A DNA stretch of 64,000 bases from Malaya genurostris (Eukaryota > Arthropoda > Insecta > Diptera > Culicidae). A program made the position numbers and the translations under genes. This document shows positions 43,236 to 53,242 of this stretch, piece after piece. The stretch's first letter is position 1, and every line of letters begins with the position of its first letter. The notes under the pieces are model-generated. The model made no database searches. It saw only the letters and a list, made by a program, of their open reading frames with translations, and was not told the DNA's origin. Where the stretch lies: positions 64,332,172-64,396,171 of the forward strand of contig NC_080571.1 of assembly GCF_030247185.1 (NCBI RefSeq), written 5' to 3'.

Positions 43236-44603
43236 AAATTTCATTGCATTATATCGGATCATAAGATCAGTTATTTAGATCAAGGTACTCTCCATGACGG
43301 CTGTTACTTTTGAAATCGCAAACTGGGAAGCGGTATTACCGAAATGAGTTTGTTTGACCTGGCAAATTGAGAACTATCGTTCAACAAAATAAATTTAAAC
43401 GTTTTGCATAATACATAGCATCATTGAAAAATATTGAGGAATAAGTCAGTGGAGAGGTATTTTTGAGGACGCTTATCAAAAATCATAATTTGCGGTGTCC
43501 ATTGTACCTCAGTGCAGACTAATCCAGAATCAACAAATCAAAGCAGCATAGACAGAGTAGACCACAACGTTTCTGCTTGATTTTTAAATTTTTTTTTTAT
43601 TTTTGGTGGTTGTTTAAATTAAACACTAGATTTTTTCACGAAAAAATCCGCCCATTTGTCACTGTAAAACCTCCCCACAGTAATAAACAACGAAAAGGGA
43701 AACGTTGGGGTCTGGTATTTTAAATGTAGAAAGTGTGTTCAAAATATGCAAATAAAATGATGCAGTAGTTTTTAAATGACGATGACGAAAATCGCGTTTA
43801 GAATTTTTTGTCTATAAAATCGAAGGAAACAATTTATTGCTCTAGGGAACCAGTAGGGTCTAACATTTAAAAAAATCTTTTTTTTTTCTTTTCTATTTTG
43901 TTATAATGAAACATTTCAAGAATGTTTTGTCAAATTTTTAAGTCAATCGAAGCAGAAATCTTGATTTTTCAATAGTGTTAGAACCTACCCACCCCTAAAC
44001 GATTCTTTCTCTCTCTTAGTTCGAATTCGATTATTTACGAATAAGACAGTAAAATAACGAAGATAAGGTCGTATTATTATATTCTTGAAACATGAAACTA
44101 CGTGACAGCGTTTAGCTCTGTTTAAGAATCAAGGAAAGGTAGTTTGAAGAATCCCATAGTAATGTATGAGAGAGTATGAGTATTATGAGAATGTATCACT
44201 CACCGCTACGTGAATTGAAACAGGGTTTGATTTACAGACTTACCTTACTTCTTTATGTTTCTAATTCCATTCGAATAATATGTTCTGGAATTGAAATTGA
44301 AATAGTTTTCGAAAGAGCGAAGCTCACACGCAGTACTCAACTGTTAGCATCACAGGGTGAATTGAGGCACAAAAGCGATGTTTGAATTCAGGTTCGCGCA
44401 CGAATTTAAAACTCAGAGAACAGATCTTCCAAGCTCAAACAAACTCTTTTGAATAACTTGTGTAAAGCATGCAAATGAAAATTAGTTCAAAACTACCGTT
44501 GCCTACGATTTTGCACACATGAATTACTTTTTATTTTTTAGTTTTTTGTTTATTCGGCTCATTTGCACCTAAACTAAATGCGGTCGTTATACAATATTAG
44601 GTT
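43236..44603. other. 1.4 kb unassigned AT-rich DNA
   Basis: The words GGGTCTGGTATTTTAAATGT (43709) and GGGTCTAACATTTAAA (43856) are similar, 147 nt apart. No gene was recognised. Confidence 0.3.
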
Positions 44604-45510
44604 TTAATTTAATATTTTGCTCGATCTCGTTGTTATTTTCTTCCTTGGGGGAAAAGCGCTTTCATTACTATCCAGCGAATGAGGGGGAAGCAGTGGTTCG
44701 CTATTCACGCTCCCGTCCATTGGTTCGGCATCACTGTTGTTGGTGGAATAATTGTTACTTTTTGCCAGGCGTTGGGTAAGTTGTTAGCTGCAGCTGGTGT
44801 ACCTCGTTCTATAGGGGATACTGATGGTTTCGTTGAAGAGAATGCTTCATTGTTGTTGATGACTGTCCCCGATGTACTGGGGTTATTAGAGGTTGGTGTG
44901 GAGGAAGCACAGTTGTCCTTTGACTTAGATGTTTTCTAGTGCAGTTTATCACATGTTATAGGTAACAAGTGATTTGCACGGAATCTTTGTACTCTCGCCG
45001 AAAATTACATAAGATGGTATAGCCTTCTCCGAGCGCATGCATAACAAACGTATGCCATTAAGAATATCGCGGAAAAAGTTCTTCCACACTTCCTTTTCGA
45101 TAGAAAGAATCTCTCCGTACTGGGACATAGTTTTGCGAATATACGGATCGATGACGCTTGAGGGAAGATCATGCACACGCACTTCTATAGCACTGGTATG
45201 AATTACTTGATGTTTTCACGCTCCACATAGTGTACATTGTTATTGTCTTTAGCGAATTGAATTGCATCCACTTCTTCATAAAACTGGATATAAACAACAT
45301 TATTTGTTTTGTTGCATTTAAATAAATGAACACGTTTAGTATCAAGAAGCATTTGCTTTCTAAACAAACCTTCAAGCTCTCGTATTGATGGACGAATTTT
45401 GCATTTTGCATCGTTCTATTGTTCACTACACAATACTGTACTTAGTTTCTGCCGTTCCAAACGTAAGTGGTTTTGTTTTATCGACTGACTTGGATGAGAT
45501 GTAATAGCGA
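44604..45510 (-). pseudogene. Gag-like ORF1 copy on the minus strand, degraded
   Basis: Read on the minus strand it follows the ORF1 at 46321-47359. It has an upstream leader ACATCTCATCCAAGTCAGTC and GTACAGTATTGTGTAGTGAA, then KTNNVVYI-like and QFAKDNNNVHYVERENIK segments, RVHDLPSSVIDPYIRKTMSQ, a Ser/Thr/Asn-rich tail, and FPPRKKITTRSSKILN ending at TAA 44604-44606. The expected start ATG is replaced, and several frameshifts separate the pieces. The plus-strand 86-codon frame at 44679-44939 is the complement of the Ser/Thr-rich tail and is not a gene. Confidence 0.75.
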
Positions 45511-45516
45511 GATCAG

Positions 45517-45985
45517 GGTCATTTCGCCGAAAGCCATTTCGCCGAAAGTCATTTCGCCGAAAGCCGTTTCGCCGATTCCAACAATCGTTTTAATTTTATA
45601 ATTGGAATTGATTCAAAATAAAAACAAATGAATGATAATACGTAACGCCCGTTTTGTTGACCTACAATTGTACTTCTTGAATAAGTATTGATTCTTGTAC
45701 TCTTGAATAAAGATTGATTCATGAACTTCACAGCGGATTTCCCAAGAAAATTTGTTGACTATTAGCCATTAAGCATCAAAGCAATTGCATAGGTGTATCT
45801 ACCAAGCAAATGTTTGTGGTATTTTCCGTTTACTAAGTGAAAAAATATCTGATGCGGCTTCGGTTTCGGTTTGGTTTGTATGCAAGAGGCCGCCGCTTCC
45901 GATGGCGGGTCGGCGGCCAACTCAGCCGGTGTCGCTCTTGGCTTCGGTTATGTGGCTGCGCAACATAAGTCATACAGGAGGCATA
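45517..45985 (+). mobile_element. Second, partial CGCCGAA-ended element
   Basis: It begins GGGTCATTTCGCCGAAAGCC with three or four 15-nt units. It continues through TACTTCTTGAATAAG and AATAAAGATTGATTCATG to the G+C-rich module. All of these match 42453-43235 in inverted orientation. The other terminal array is missing. It begins at the 5' edge of the minus-strand gag-like copy. Confidence 0.65.
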
Positions 45986-46208
45986 ATAACACAAAAAATA
46001 ATAATATAATGTATTCGAACCCCCCCGCTTTAATGATTTCTGCGCACGAGCTGTTTATCTCATACCATGTGCGTTTTATAGCTGAAGGCTTATTTTCTGT
46101 ATTGTTTTATGCGTAAAACCAAAAGTGCAATTTTCGCAACCGGGCTCCCCTAAACACACAGTTTATATTGAAACTGCACCTTTAAATCCCAACCAAGGAA
46201 CAAATTGT
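45986..46208. other. Spacer ending in the 11-bp target duplication
   Basis: AT-rich. Its last 11 bases, GAACAAATTGT (46198-46208), recur at 47373-47383 and bracket the ORF1-only element. Confidence 0.6.
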
Positions 46209-47372
46209 CAGTTTGCTTTCACATCTCATCCAAGTCAGTCGATATAACAAAACCGCTTACGTTCGGGACGGAAGAAACCAAGTACAGTATTGTGTAGTGA
46301 ACAATAGAACGACCTCGAAAATGAGTGAACCAATCGAACAAAAGCTACCGCCAACACGAAAGAATACAATTATTGTTGGCTTCAAGCAGTGCAAAGTTCG
46401 ACCTTCGATACGAGAACTTGAAGGTTTGCTTAAGGAGCAAATACATCTTAACATTAAACGTGTGCATTTACTTCAATGCAAAAAGACAAACAATGTTGTT
46501 TATATCTAGTTTTATAAAGAGTTGGAAGCAATTCAATTCGCAAAAGACAATAACAATGTGCACTATGTGTTGCACGAGAACATTAAGTACAACATTCCAG
46601 TATATATGGAAGATAGTGCTATAGAAGTGCGTGTGTATGATCTTCCCTCAAGCGTCATCGATCCTTATATTCGTAAAACTATGTCCCAATACAGAGATAA
46701 TTTCTCTATCGAAAAAGCAAAGTGGAAGAACGTTTTCCCCGGTATTCTAAATGGCGTTCGTTTGTTACGCATGCGCTTGAAGAGGCCTATACCTTCTTAT
46801 GTAACTTTCGGTCAGGATACAAGAATCCCGTGCAAATCACTTGTTACTTATGACAATCAGATGACCACATGTCAATATTGCCAAAAAGCTGTTCACTACG
46901 GTGCGCCATATGATAAACTGGACAAGGAGACAACTACACCATAGGACAACGGTGCTTCCTTCACACCCACCCTAAGCAACCCCAGTACACCTGTGACAGT
47001 CACCAACAACAGTGCAGCATCTCCTTCAACGAAACCATCCAACGTATCCCCTATAGAACAAAGTACACCAGCTGCAGTTACCATCCAACTAACCAGCAAC
47101 TGCAAACAATGTACAACAAGGCGCATCTACAGCAACTAGCAACGAAATCAACAACAATACCACCGATGCAGCAATGGATGACGAGACGAACCACGAACAA
47201 GCTGCCCCTCAATCCTCGCAGGAGGGAATTCAAGCTCCTCTCCCCCTAGAAAAAGAGTGACAACGAGATCCAATACAAAAAAAACTTATCTAGAAACGCA
47301 GCTCAATCGGCCACGTAAAGCTTGTACGCAAATAGGCCTGAATAAAAATATCTTTTAAATAAAAAAAAAAAA
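46209..47372 (+). mobile_element. ORF1-only non-LTR-type retroelement with target-site duplication and poly(A)
   Basis: The unit starts CAGTTTGCTTTCACATCTCA, contains one gag-like ORF1 (decayed) and nothing resembling endonuclease or reverse transcriptase, and ends AAATATCTTTTAAAT then an A run. It is flanked by GAACAAATTGT on both sides (46198-46208 and 47373-47383). This is the signature of target-primed insertion of a complete 1.16 kb RNA. It may be a non-autonomous lineage derived from a LINE by loss of ORF2, comparable in design to mammalian half-LINEs. Copies at 44.6-45.5 kb and 40.05-40.37 kb share its ORF1. Confidence 0.7.
46321..47359 (+). pseudogene. Gag-like ORF1 of the ORF1-only element
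   Basis: ATG at 46321 gives MSEPIEQKLPPTRKNTIIVG. A TAG at 46507-46509 replaces one codon (VVYI stop FYKELEAIQF), and a second stop lies at 46942-46944. Between them run VRVYDLPSSVIDPYIRKTMS, a PSYVTFGQDTRIPCK segment and CQYCQKAVHYG, a remnant of a zinc-finger-like motif. Then comes a long Ser/Thr/Pro/Asn-rich tail with a frameshift near 47090-47110, and a basic PPRKRVTTRSNTKK end before TAA near 47357. Role: probably an RNA-binding gag-like protein. The host family is not named. Confidence 0.7.
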
Positions 47373-47383
47373 GAACAAATTGT

Positions 47384-47568
47384 GACGAACATCACGATAC
47401 CCAAAATACTTCAACACGAACAACATTGCTCAGAATCATTTTGCAATTTTTCAACTATTTGGTTAGACACTTAATCTACTTTTATTCTTGGTTTCTATGT
47501 GCTGTCATTTATTTTTGTTTTCTATGAGCTATACATAAAAATGTTCAGCAAAATTAATACTGAATAAC
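47384..47568. other. Spacer between two retroelements
   Basis: About 185 nt of AT-rich DNA between the target duplication of the ORF1-only element and that of the I-clade LINE. Nothing was recognised. Confidence 0.4.
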
Positions 47569-47580
47569 AACTAAATTATT

Positions 47581-48268
47581 CATTCAGTAATAGCCGTTCA
47601 ACCGAGAAGGTTGTGTATAGAAGCGTACAGTTTAATAACGCTGGTTAGTTTACACGCGTTAAATACGACAACGGTTGAACTACAGGTAGAGACCTGTTGG
47701 CAGCAGCCGTTAAAACGTAAAATCGTGCTGCATAAGAGAGCCCTAGTGCTGGGCCAAGCTGGTGAAGGAAACAACAAAGGGCGTTTCCCAAGCTCTACCC
47801 AGGCCACAATATACAGCCACAAGTGCTGAGCAGGAGAGTGCAAAGGCACATTGAAGAAGAAGAGTGCAAAGGCACACAGAAGCAGGAGAGTGCAAAGGCA
47901 CACCGGTGCGAAGGCACTTCGGTGCAGAAGCATATCGGTGCGGAGCACAAGGAAGAAGGAGACAAGACAACTCGGTCTTTCCACTGCCATACAACACGCA
48001 GGTATACACCGGTGACCTGCGCTGGTTGCAGCTGGCGAAGACAAAAGTAAATCGGAAATCGAGTGGTGCTGGATGTCAGGTAGCAGTAGCATCACATCCA
48101 ACAATCAGCATCCAACAAGAACATCTAGAGCAACGAGGATCTACACGGCAGTGCAACGGAGATAGACAACAATTTCAAGGTAGAAGTTTTTTCTTTTCCT
48201 TTTGATTGAGTACTGTGTAGTGTTGGTTTCATTTTTTATTTTAAAGTTTGATTAAAAATTTTAATGTG
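47581..48268 (+). promoter_or_regulatory. 5' UTR of the I-clade LINE with initiator-like start
   Basis: Element base 4 onward reads TTCAGTA (47584-47590), which includes the arthropod initiator core TCAGT. I-type elements transcribe from an internal promoter at their first bases, so this is a plausible start. Downstream the UTR carries repeated AGAGTGCAAAGGCACA words. Confidence 0.5.
47827..47955 (+). repeat. Short tandem AGAGTGCAAAGGCACA words in the 5' UTR
   Basis: The word occurs at about 47837, 47860 and 47887, about 25 nt apart. Diverged versions follow (GGTGCGAAGGCACTTC, GGTGCAGAAGCATATC). Confidence 0.85.
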
Positions 48269-49557
48269 ATGGATGAATCCATGGACGTAAATCCTAGCAT
48301 GAACCCTATACCCCCACGAACGAAAAAATATCAGGAGAGCTCTTCTGGGCCTTGGATAGTCTTTTTTAGACGTATATCAAAGCCATTAAACATTTACCAA
48401 ATTTCTAAAGGTTTGACATCACGATTCTCTTCAATCAAAGAGATCATAAAAGTAAATAACGATAAAATTCGTGTTGTGGTAAATAATTTGAAACACGCGA
48501 ATGATATTGTCTCTTCGGAACATTTCAATAAAGAGTATAAAGTTTACATACCCTCCAAAGATGTCGAAATTGACGGTGTTGTTACCGAAGCGAGTCTTTC
48601 GGTAGATGATTTACTCAAGCATGGTGTTGGTCGTTTCAAGAACTCTATGCTTGAGGGTGTGAAAATACTGGAGTGCAAACAACTGTACTCAGTAGTTTAT
48701 GAAGAGGGAAAAAAAGTTTATCGCCCATCAGACTCGTTTCGAGTGACATTTGCCGGATCTGCGTTGCCGTCCCATGTCTATGTCGATAAAATTCGCCTCC
48801 CTGTTCGGCTTTTTGTTCCAAATGTAATGAATTGTACGAACTGCAAAAAATTCGGACACACAGCTACTTACTGTAGCAATAAACCAAAATGTATTAAGTG
48901 TGAAGGACCTCATAAAGATAATGATTGCAACAAGGAAATTGAAAAATGTATTTATAGTGGGGAAAGTCCTCATGAGGATATTTCAGTATGCACTGCATTT
49001 AAGTGCACAAAGACAAAATTAAGCTTTCTTTAAAAGCACGGTCTAAGCGCACATATGCAGAAATGCTTAAAACGGTCATTGATGTCCCCCCTTTGGAAAC
49101 CGAAAACGGGTTTTCAAATCTAGAGGAAACAGAGGACTCTGACTCTGACGAAAATAGTGAAGGTAATTCGTTTATCACTACCCAAGGGTCAGTTAAGAGA
49201 AAGAAGTCTTCTTCCAAATTACCAAAAAAGACACCTAAAGTTTCATCTTCAAAAAAAGATCCCCGTGTTAAACAAAAAAAGTCAAAACCAAAGACTGTGC
49301 CTCCTGGTTTGTCAAATTCACAAACCAATTCAGGATCTAGCACAGAAAAAGGTAATAATCCTGTGGGCTCCATTTCACAGCCACCAACAGGATTACTGAA
49401 GTTTTCGGAAATTGTTGAATGGATTTTCTCAGCATTCAATATATCTGAACCCTTAAAGACCCTCATAATGGCATTCCTTCCAATAGCTAGAAATTTTTTG
49501 AAGCAGTTATCAGCTCAATGGCCAATTGTCTCAGGTTTTGTATCTTTTGATGGATAA
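48269..49557 (+). CDS. I-clade LINE ORF1 (gag-like, zinc knuckles), one frameshift
   Basis: The chosen start is ATG 48269 (MDESMDVNPSMNPIPPRTKK). Residues about 30-190 resemble the RNA-binding region of I-type ORF1. Knuckles follow: CTNCKKFGHTATYC, CIKCEGPHKDNDC and CIYSGESPHEDISVC, in which the expected second Cys is Ser. The first frame ends at 49033. A one-base loss near 49001 moves reading to the frame 49003-49557, which has KARSKRTYAEMLK, a Lys/Ser-rich linker and a C-terminal stretch ending SGFVSFDG. Total about 430 residues. ORF1 ends in TAA at 49555-49557, overlapping the ORF2 start in ATGGATAA. Confidence 0.85.
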
Positions 49558-52500
49558 TTTATCACCCGCCGCAAATGATACAATCACTGTCCTGCAGTGG
49601 AATTGTCGAAGCATCATGCCAAAACTTGATTCATTTAAAATTTTATTGCATAGTCAAAAATGTGATGTATTTGCTTTATGCGAAACATGGCTTACTTCAA
49701 ACATAGCTTTAAATTTTAATGATTTTAACATTATACGTCTCGATAGAGACTCTCCGTATGGTGGAGTGCTTTTGGGAATTAAGAAATGCTGTTCCTTTTA
49801 TAGATTAAACATCCCTTCAACTTCTAGTATAGAAGTTGTTGCTTGCCAAATAAACATTAAAGGCAAAGATATTTGCATAGCTTCGGTTTATATTCCTCCA
49901 AAAGCACAAGTTGGACAGCGACAGCTTAATGAAATGGTTGAAGCCCTTCCTGCTCCACGATTGATTCTGGGGGATTTAAATTCGCACGGAATGATGTGGG
50001 GTTCCGTTTACAATGATAGCAGATCATCTTTAATACAAAACATTTGTGACAATTTTAGCATGACGGTATTAAATATGGGTAGCATGACACGGATCCCAAG
50101 ACCTCCTGCACGCCCAAGTGCATTAGATCTATCTCTTTGCTCAACATCAATTCGACTAGATTGCACCTGGAAAATATTGCCTGATTTACACGGTAGCGAT
50201 CATTTACCAATCATCATCTCAATTAGCTGTAACAAATGTATTGCTAATTCAGCTAGTATTCCATATGATTTGACAAAAAATATCGACTGGATTAAATACC
50301 AAAGTAGAATCTCTAGTATTTTGAATTCAATGGAAGAGCTCCCTCCACTTGAAGAATATGACTTCCTCGTTTGTTCGATTCTGGAGGCCGCAGAACAATC
50401 CCAAACTAAACGCTTTCCTGGGCCAACGACTAACAGAAGGCCTCCCAACCCCTGGTGGGACAAAGAGTGCTCAGAGGCTAAACTCGCAAAACAAAATGCT
50501 TGCAAGACGTTTCTAAAACGGGGAGGAGGAACTCCTCAGAATTTTGAAAAACTTATGGTTTTAGAAACCAAGTACAAGAGCATACTTCGAGCCAAAAAAT
50601 GTAGCTATTGGAGACATTTTGTCGAAGGTTTGTCAAGAGAAACCTCAATGAGCACTCTTTGGAATACGGCCAGACGAATGAGGAATCGTAACGTGGGCAA
50701 TGAGAGTGATGAATACTCGAACCGATGGATATTTGACTTTGCTAGGAAAGTTTGCCCAGATTCTGTTCCTACGCAGAGCATTATACGGGAATCTCCTCCA
50801 AATAATGGTTTTATTAATAACCCATTTTCAATGATGGAATTTTCTATAGCACTCTTGTCTTGTAACAATAACGCCCCTGGGTTGGACAGAATTAAATTCA
50901 ACTTGGTGAAGAATCTGCCCGACCTCGCAAAAAGACGTTTGTTGGAATTGTTCAACAAGTTTCTTGAGCAAAATATTGTTCCACCTGACTGGAGACAAGT
51001 GAAAGTTATCGCCATTCAAAAGCCGGGGAAACCAGCTTCCAATCACAACTCATATAGACCCATTGCGATGTTGTCCTGCATCAGAAAATTGTTCGAAAAA
51101 ATTATTCTACGACGTCTCGACACTTGGGTCGAGACGAACGGTTTGTTGTCAGATACTCAGTTTGGCTTCCGTAGAAATAAAGGGACGAATGATTGCCTTG
51201 CATTACTTTCGTCTGACATCCAAATTGCCTTCGCTCAAAAGCAACAAATGGCATCTGTATTTTTAGACATTAAAGGAGCATTTGATTCAGTTTCCATTGA
51301 TGTTCTTTCAGACAAGCTCCACCAACATGGACTTCCAGCGGTTATAAATAATTATTTGCACAACCTTTTGTCAGAGAAGTGCATGTATTTTTCACATGGC
51401 GATTTGGCAACATTCAGAATTAGCTACATGGGTCTCCCGCAAGGCTCATGCCTCAGTCCGCTCCTCTGTAATTTTTACGTGAATGACATTGACAGCTGTC
51501 TAGTAACCACATGTACACTAAGACAATTGGCAGATCATGGCGTGGTTTCAGTTACTGGGCCCAAAGCTATTGATCTGCATAAACCATTGCAAGATACCTT
51601 AGATAACTTGTCCGTTTGGGCTGTTCATCTTGGTATCGAATTCTCTGCGGAGAAAACAGAGTTAGTCGTCTTTTCAAGAAAGCATGATCCCGCGCAGCTT
51701 CAGCTCCATATGATGGGAAGAATGATCCAACAGGTTTTAACTTTTAAATACCTCGGGGTGTGGTTCGATTCCAAATGCACGTGGGGAGGACACATTAGGT
51801 TTCTGATAACAAAATGCCAACAAAGAGTAAATTTTCTTCGAACAATAACAGGATCTTGGTGGGGTGCTCATCCGGAAGATCTAATAAAATTGTATCAGAC
51901 AACGATACTTTCAGTGATGGAATATGGATGCGTTTGTTTTCGTTCCGCTGCAAACTCTCATATTATCAAACTTGAGCGAATTCAGTACCGTTGTTTGCGA
52001 ATTGCCTTAGGCTGCATGCATTCGACACATACAATGAGTCTTGAAGTTCTGGCGGGAGTTCTTCCATTAAAAGATCGATTTTGGGAGCTTTCATCACGCC
52101 TGCTAATAAGATGTGAGGTGCTGAATCCCATGGTAATTAATAATTTCGAACGACTAGTCGAGCTTCGATCTCAAATAAAATTTATGACAGTATATTTTAA
52201 CCATATGTCACAGGAAATCAACCCTTCAAGATATATTCCTATCCGTGTCAGCATCCTAAGTGCCCCTGACTCAACTTTATTTTTCGATACATCCATGCAG
52301 CGTGAAGTGCGTGGAATCCCGGATCATCTACGCTCGACGGAAATCCCAAAAATATTTTCAAGTAAGTTCAGGCATATTGACTCTGAGAAAATGTTTTATA
52401 CGGACGGATCGCGAATTGAAGAAGCGACAGGGTTTGGTATGTTCAACAATAATGTTTCGGCCTCATTTAGGCTTCAAGAACCTGCATCTGTTTATATAGC

Positions 52501-53242
52501 AGAGCTAGCAGCAGTTCATTATAGTTTGAGTGTAATCGTCACATTATCTCCAAACCATTATTTCCTCTTCACAGATAGTCTGAGTGCAATTGAAGCCATT
52601 CGCTCAAACGCTGCTGGCAAAAATGAACCGTTTTTCCTGGGCAAAATAAAACAGTGCCTGAACGACATATTGAACAATAATTATCTAATCACTATAGTCT
52701 GGGTCCCGGCTCATTGCTCCATTCCTGGCAATGAAAGAGCCGATATTTTAGCCAAACGTGGTGCTATTGAGGGTGAAATTTATGAGCGACCGATTGCTTT
52801 CAACGAATTCTATAGCTCGTCTCGCCAAAGAACACTTGCCAGCTGGCAAGCATCTTGGGATAGAGATGATCTGGGTCGGTGGATGCACTCAATTATTCCG
52901 AAAATATCGACAAAGGCATGGTTCAGGGGACTGGATGTGAGTAGGGATTTCATTCGTGTGATGTCCAGACTCATGTCCAATCACTACACGTTAGATGCAC
53001 ATCTCCTTCGAATTGGGCTCTCTGAGACTAATCATTGTGCTTGCGGAGAAGGTTATCGGGATATTGATCATGTCGTTTGGACATGCGTGGAGTATCGTGA
53101 TGTCAGATCTCAACTAATAAATTCTTTGCGTACCCAAGGTAGACTATCCAATATCCCAGTTCGAGACATTCTTGCTTGTCGTGACCTTTCATACATGAAA
53201 CTTATTTATCATTTCATAAAGAAAATTGGAGTTTCAATTTAA
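49550..53242 (+). CDS. I-clade LINE ORF2: endonuclease, reverse transcriptase, RNase H (RT active site mutated)
   Basis: An uninterrupted frame of 1230 codons from ATG 49550. Endonuclease: LQWNCRS near 14-20, CETWL, GDLNSHGMMWGS (Asp 142), SDHLPI (Asp 217). RT: FRRNKGTND, FLDIKGAFDS (Asp 573), GLPQGSCLSP, and the box normally (Y/F/L)-A-D-D reads LADHG with His at 663 (codon CAT, 51536-51538). RNase H: YTDGS (Asp 952), ELAAVH (Glu 985), FTDSLSA (Asp 1009), NERADILAK (Asp 1065), all kept. A C-terminal CCHC-like CACGEGYRDIDHVVWTC follows. The lost Asp should abolish polymerisation even though the frame is open, suggesting a recent point mutation. Confidence 0.93.
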   Translation: MDNLSPAANDTITVLQWNCRSIMPKLDSFKILLHSQKCDVFALCETWLTSNIALNFNDFNIIRLDRDSPYGGVLLGIKKCCSFYRLNIPSTSSIEVVACQINIKGKDICIASVYIPPKAQVGQRQLNEMVEALPAPRLILGDLNSHGMMWGSVYNDSRSSLIQNICDNFSMTVLNMGSMTRIPRPPARPSALDLSLCSTSIRLDCTWKILPDLHGSDHLPIIISISCNKCIANSASIPYDLTKNIDWIKYQSRISSILNSMEELPPLEEYDFLVCSILEAAEQSQTKRFPGPTTNRRPPNPWWDKECSEAKLAKQNACKTFLKRGGGTPQNFEKLMVLETKYKSILRAKKCSYWRHFVEGLSRETSMSTLWNTARRMRNRNVGNESDEYSNRWIFDFARKVCPDSVPTQSIIRESPPNNGFINNPFSMMEFSIALLSCNNNAPGLDRIKFNLVKNLPDLAKRRLLELFNKFLEQNIVPPDWRQVKVIAIQKPGKPASNHNSYRPIAMLSCIRKLFEKIILRRLDTWVETNGLLSDTQFGFRRNKGTNDCLALLSSDIQIAFAQKQQMASVFLDIKGAFDSVSIDVLSDKLHQHGLPAVINNYLHNLLSEKCMYFSHGDLATFRISYMGLPQGSCLSPLLCNFYVNDIDSCLVTTCTLRQLADHGVVSVTGPKAIDLHKPLQDTLDNLSVWAVHLGIEFSAEKTELVVFSRKHDPAQLQLHMMGRMIQQVLTFKYLGVWFDSKCTWGGHIRFLITKCQQRVNFLRTITGSWWGAHPEDLIKLYQTTILSVMEYGCVCFRSAANSHIIKLERIQYRCLRIALGCMHSTHTMSLEVLAGVLPLKDRFWELSSRLLIRCEVLNPMVINNFERLVELRSQIKFMTVYFNHMSQEINPSRYIPIRVSILSAPDSTLFFDTSMQREVRGIPDHLRSTEIPKIFSSKFRHIDSEKMFYTDGSRIEEATGFGMFNNNVSASFRLQEPASVYIAELAAVHYSLSVIVTLSPNHYFLFTDSLSAIEAIRSNAAGKNEPFFLGKIKQCLNDILNNNYLITIVWVPAHCSIPGNERADILAKRGAIEGEIYERPIAFNEFYSSSRQRTLASWQASWDRDDLGRWMHSIIPKISTKAWFRGLDVSRDFIRVMSRLMSNHYTLDAHLLRIGLSETNHCACGEGYRDIDHVVWTCVEYRDVRSQLINSLRTQGRLSNIPVRDILACRDLSYMKLIYHFIKKIGVSI

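Noticed and set aside
44679..44939. 86-codon plus-strand frame
   Set aside because: It is the complement of the Ser/Thr/Asn-rich tail of the minus-strand gag-like pseudogene.
47598..48104. 168-codon minus-strand frame
   Set aside because: It lies antisense to the 5' UTR of the I-clade LINE. The composition is a complement of the repeated GTGCAAAGGCACA words.
49526..49550. Upstream non-ATG start for ORF2
   Set aside because: The ATG at 49550 overlaps the ORF1 stop in the manner usual for these elements, and the upstream codons have no ATG.
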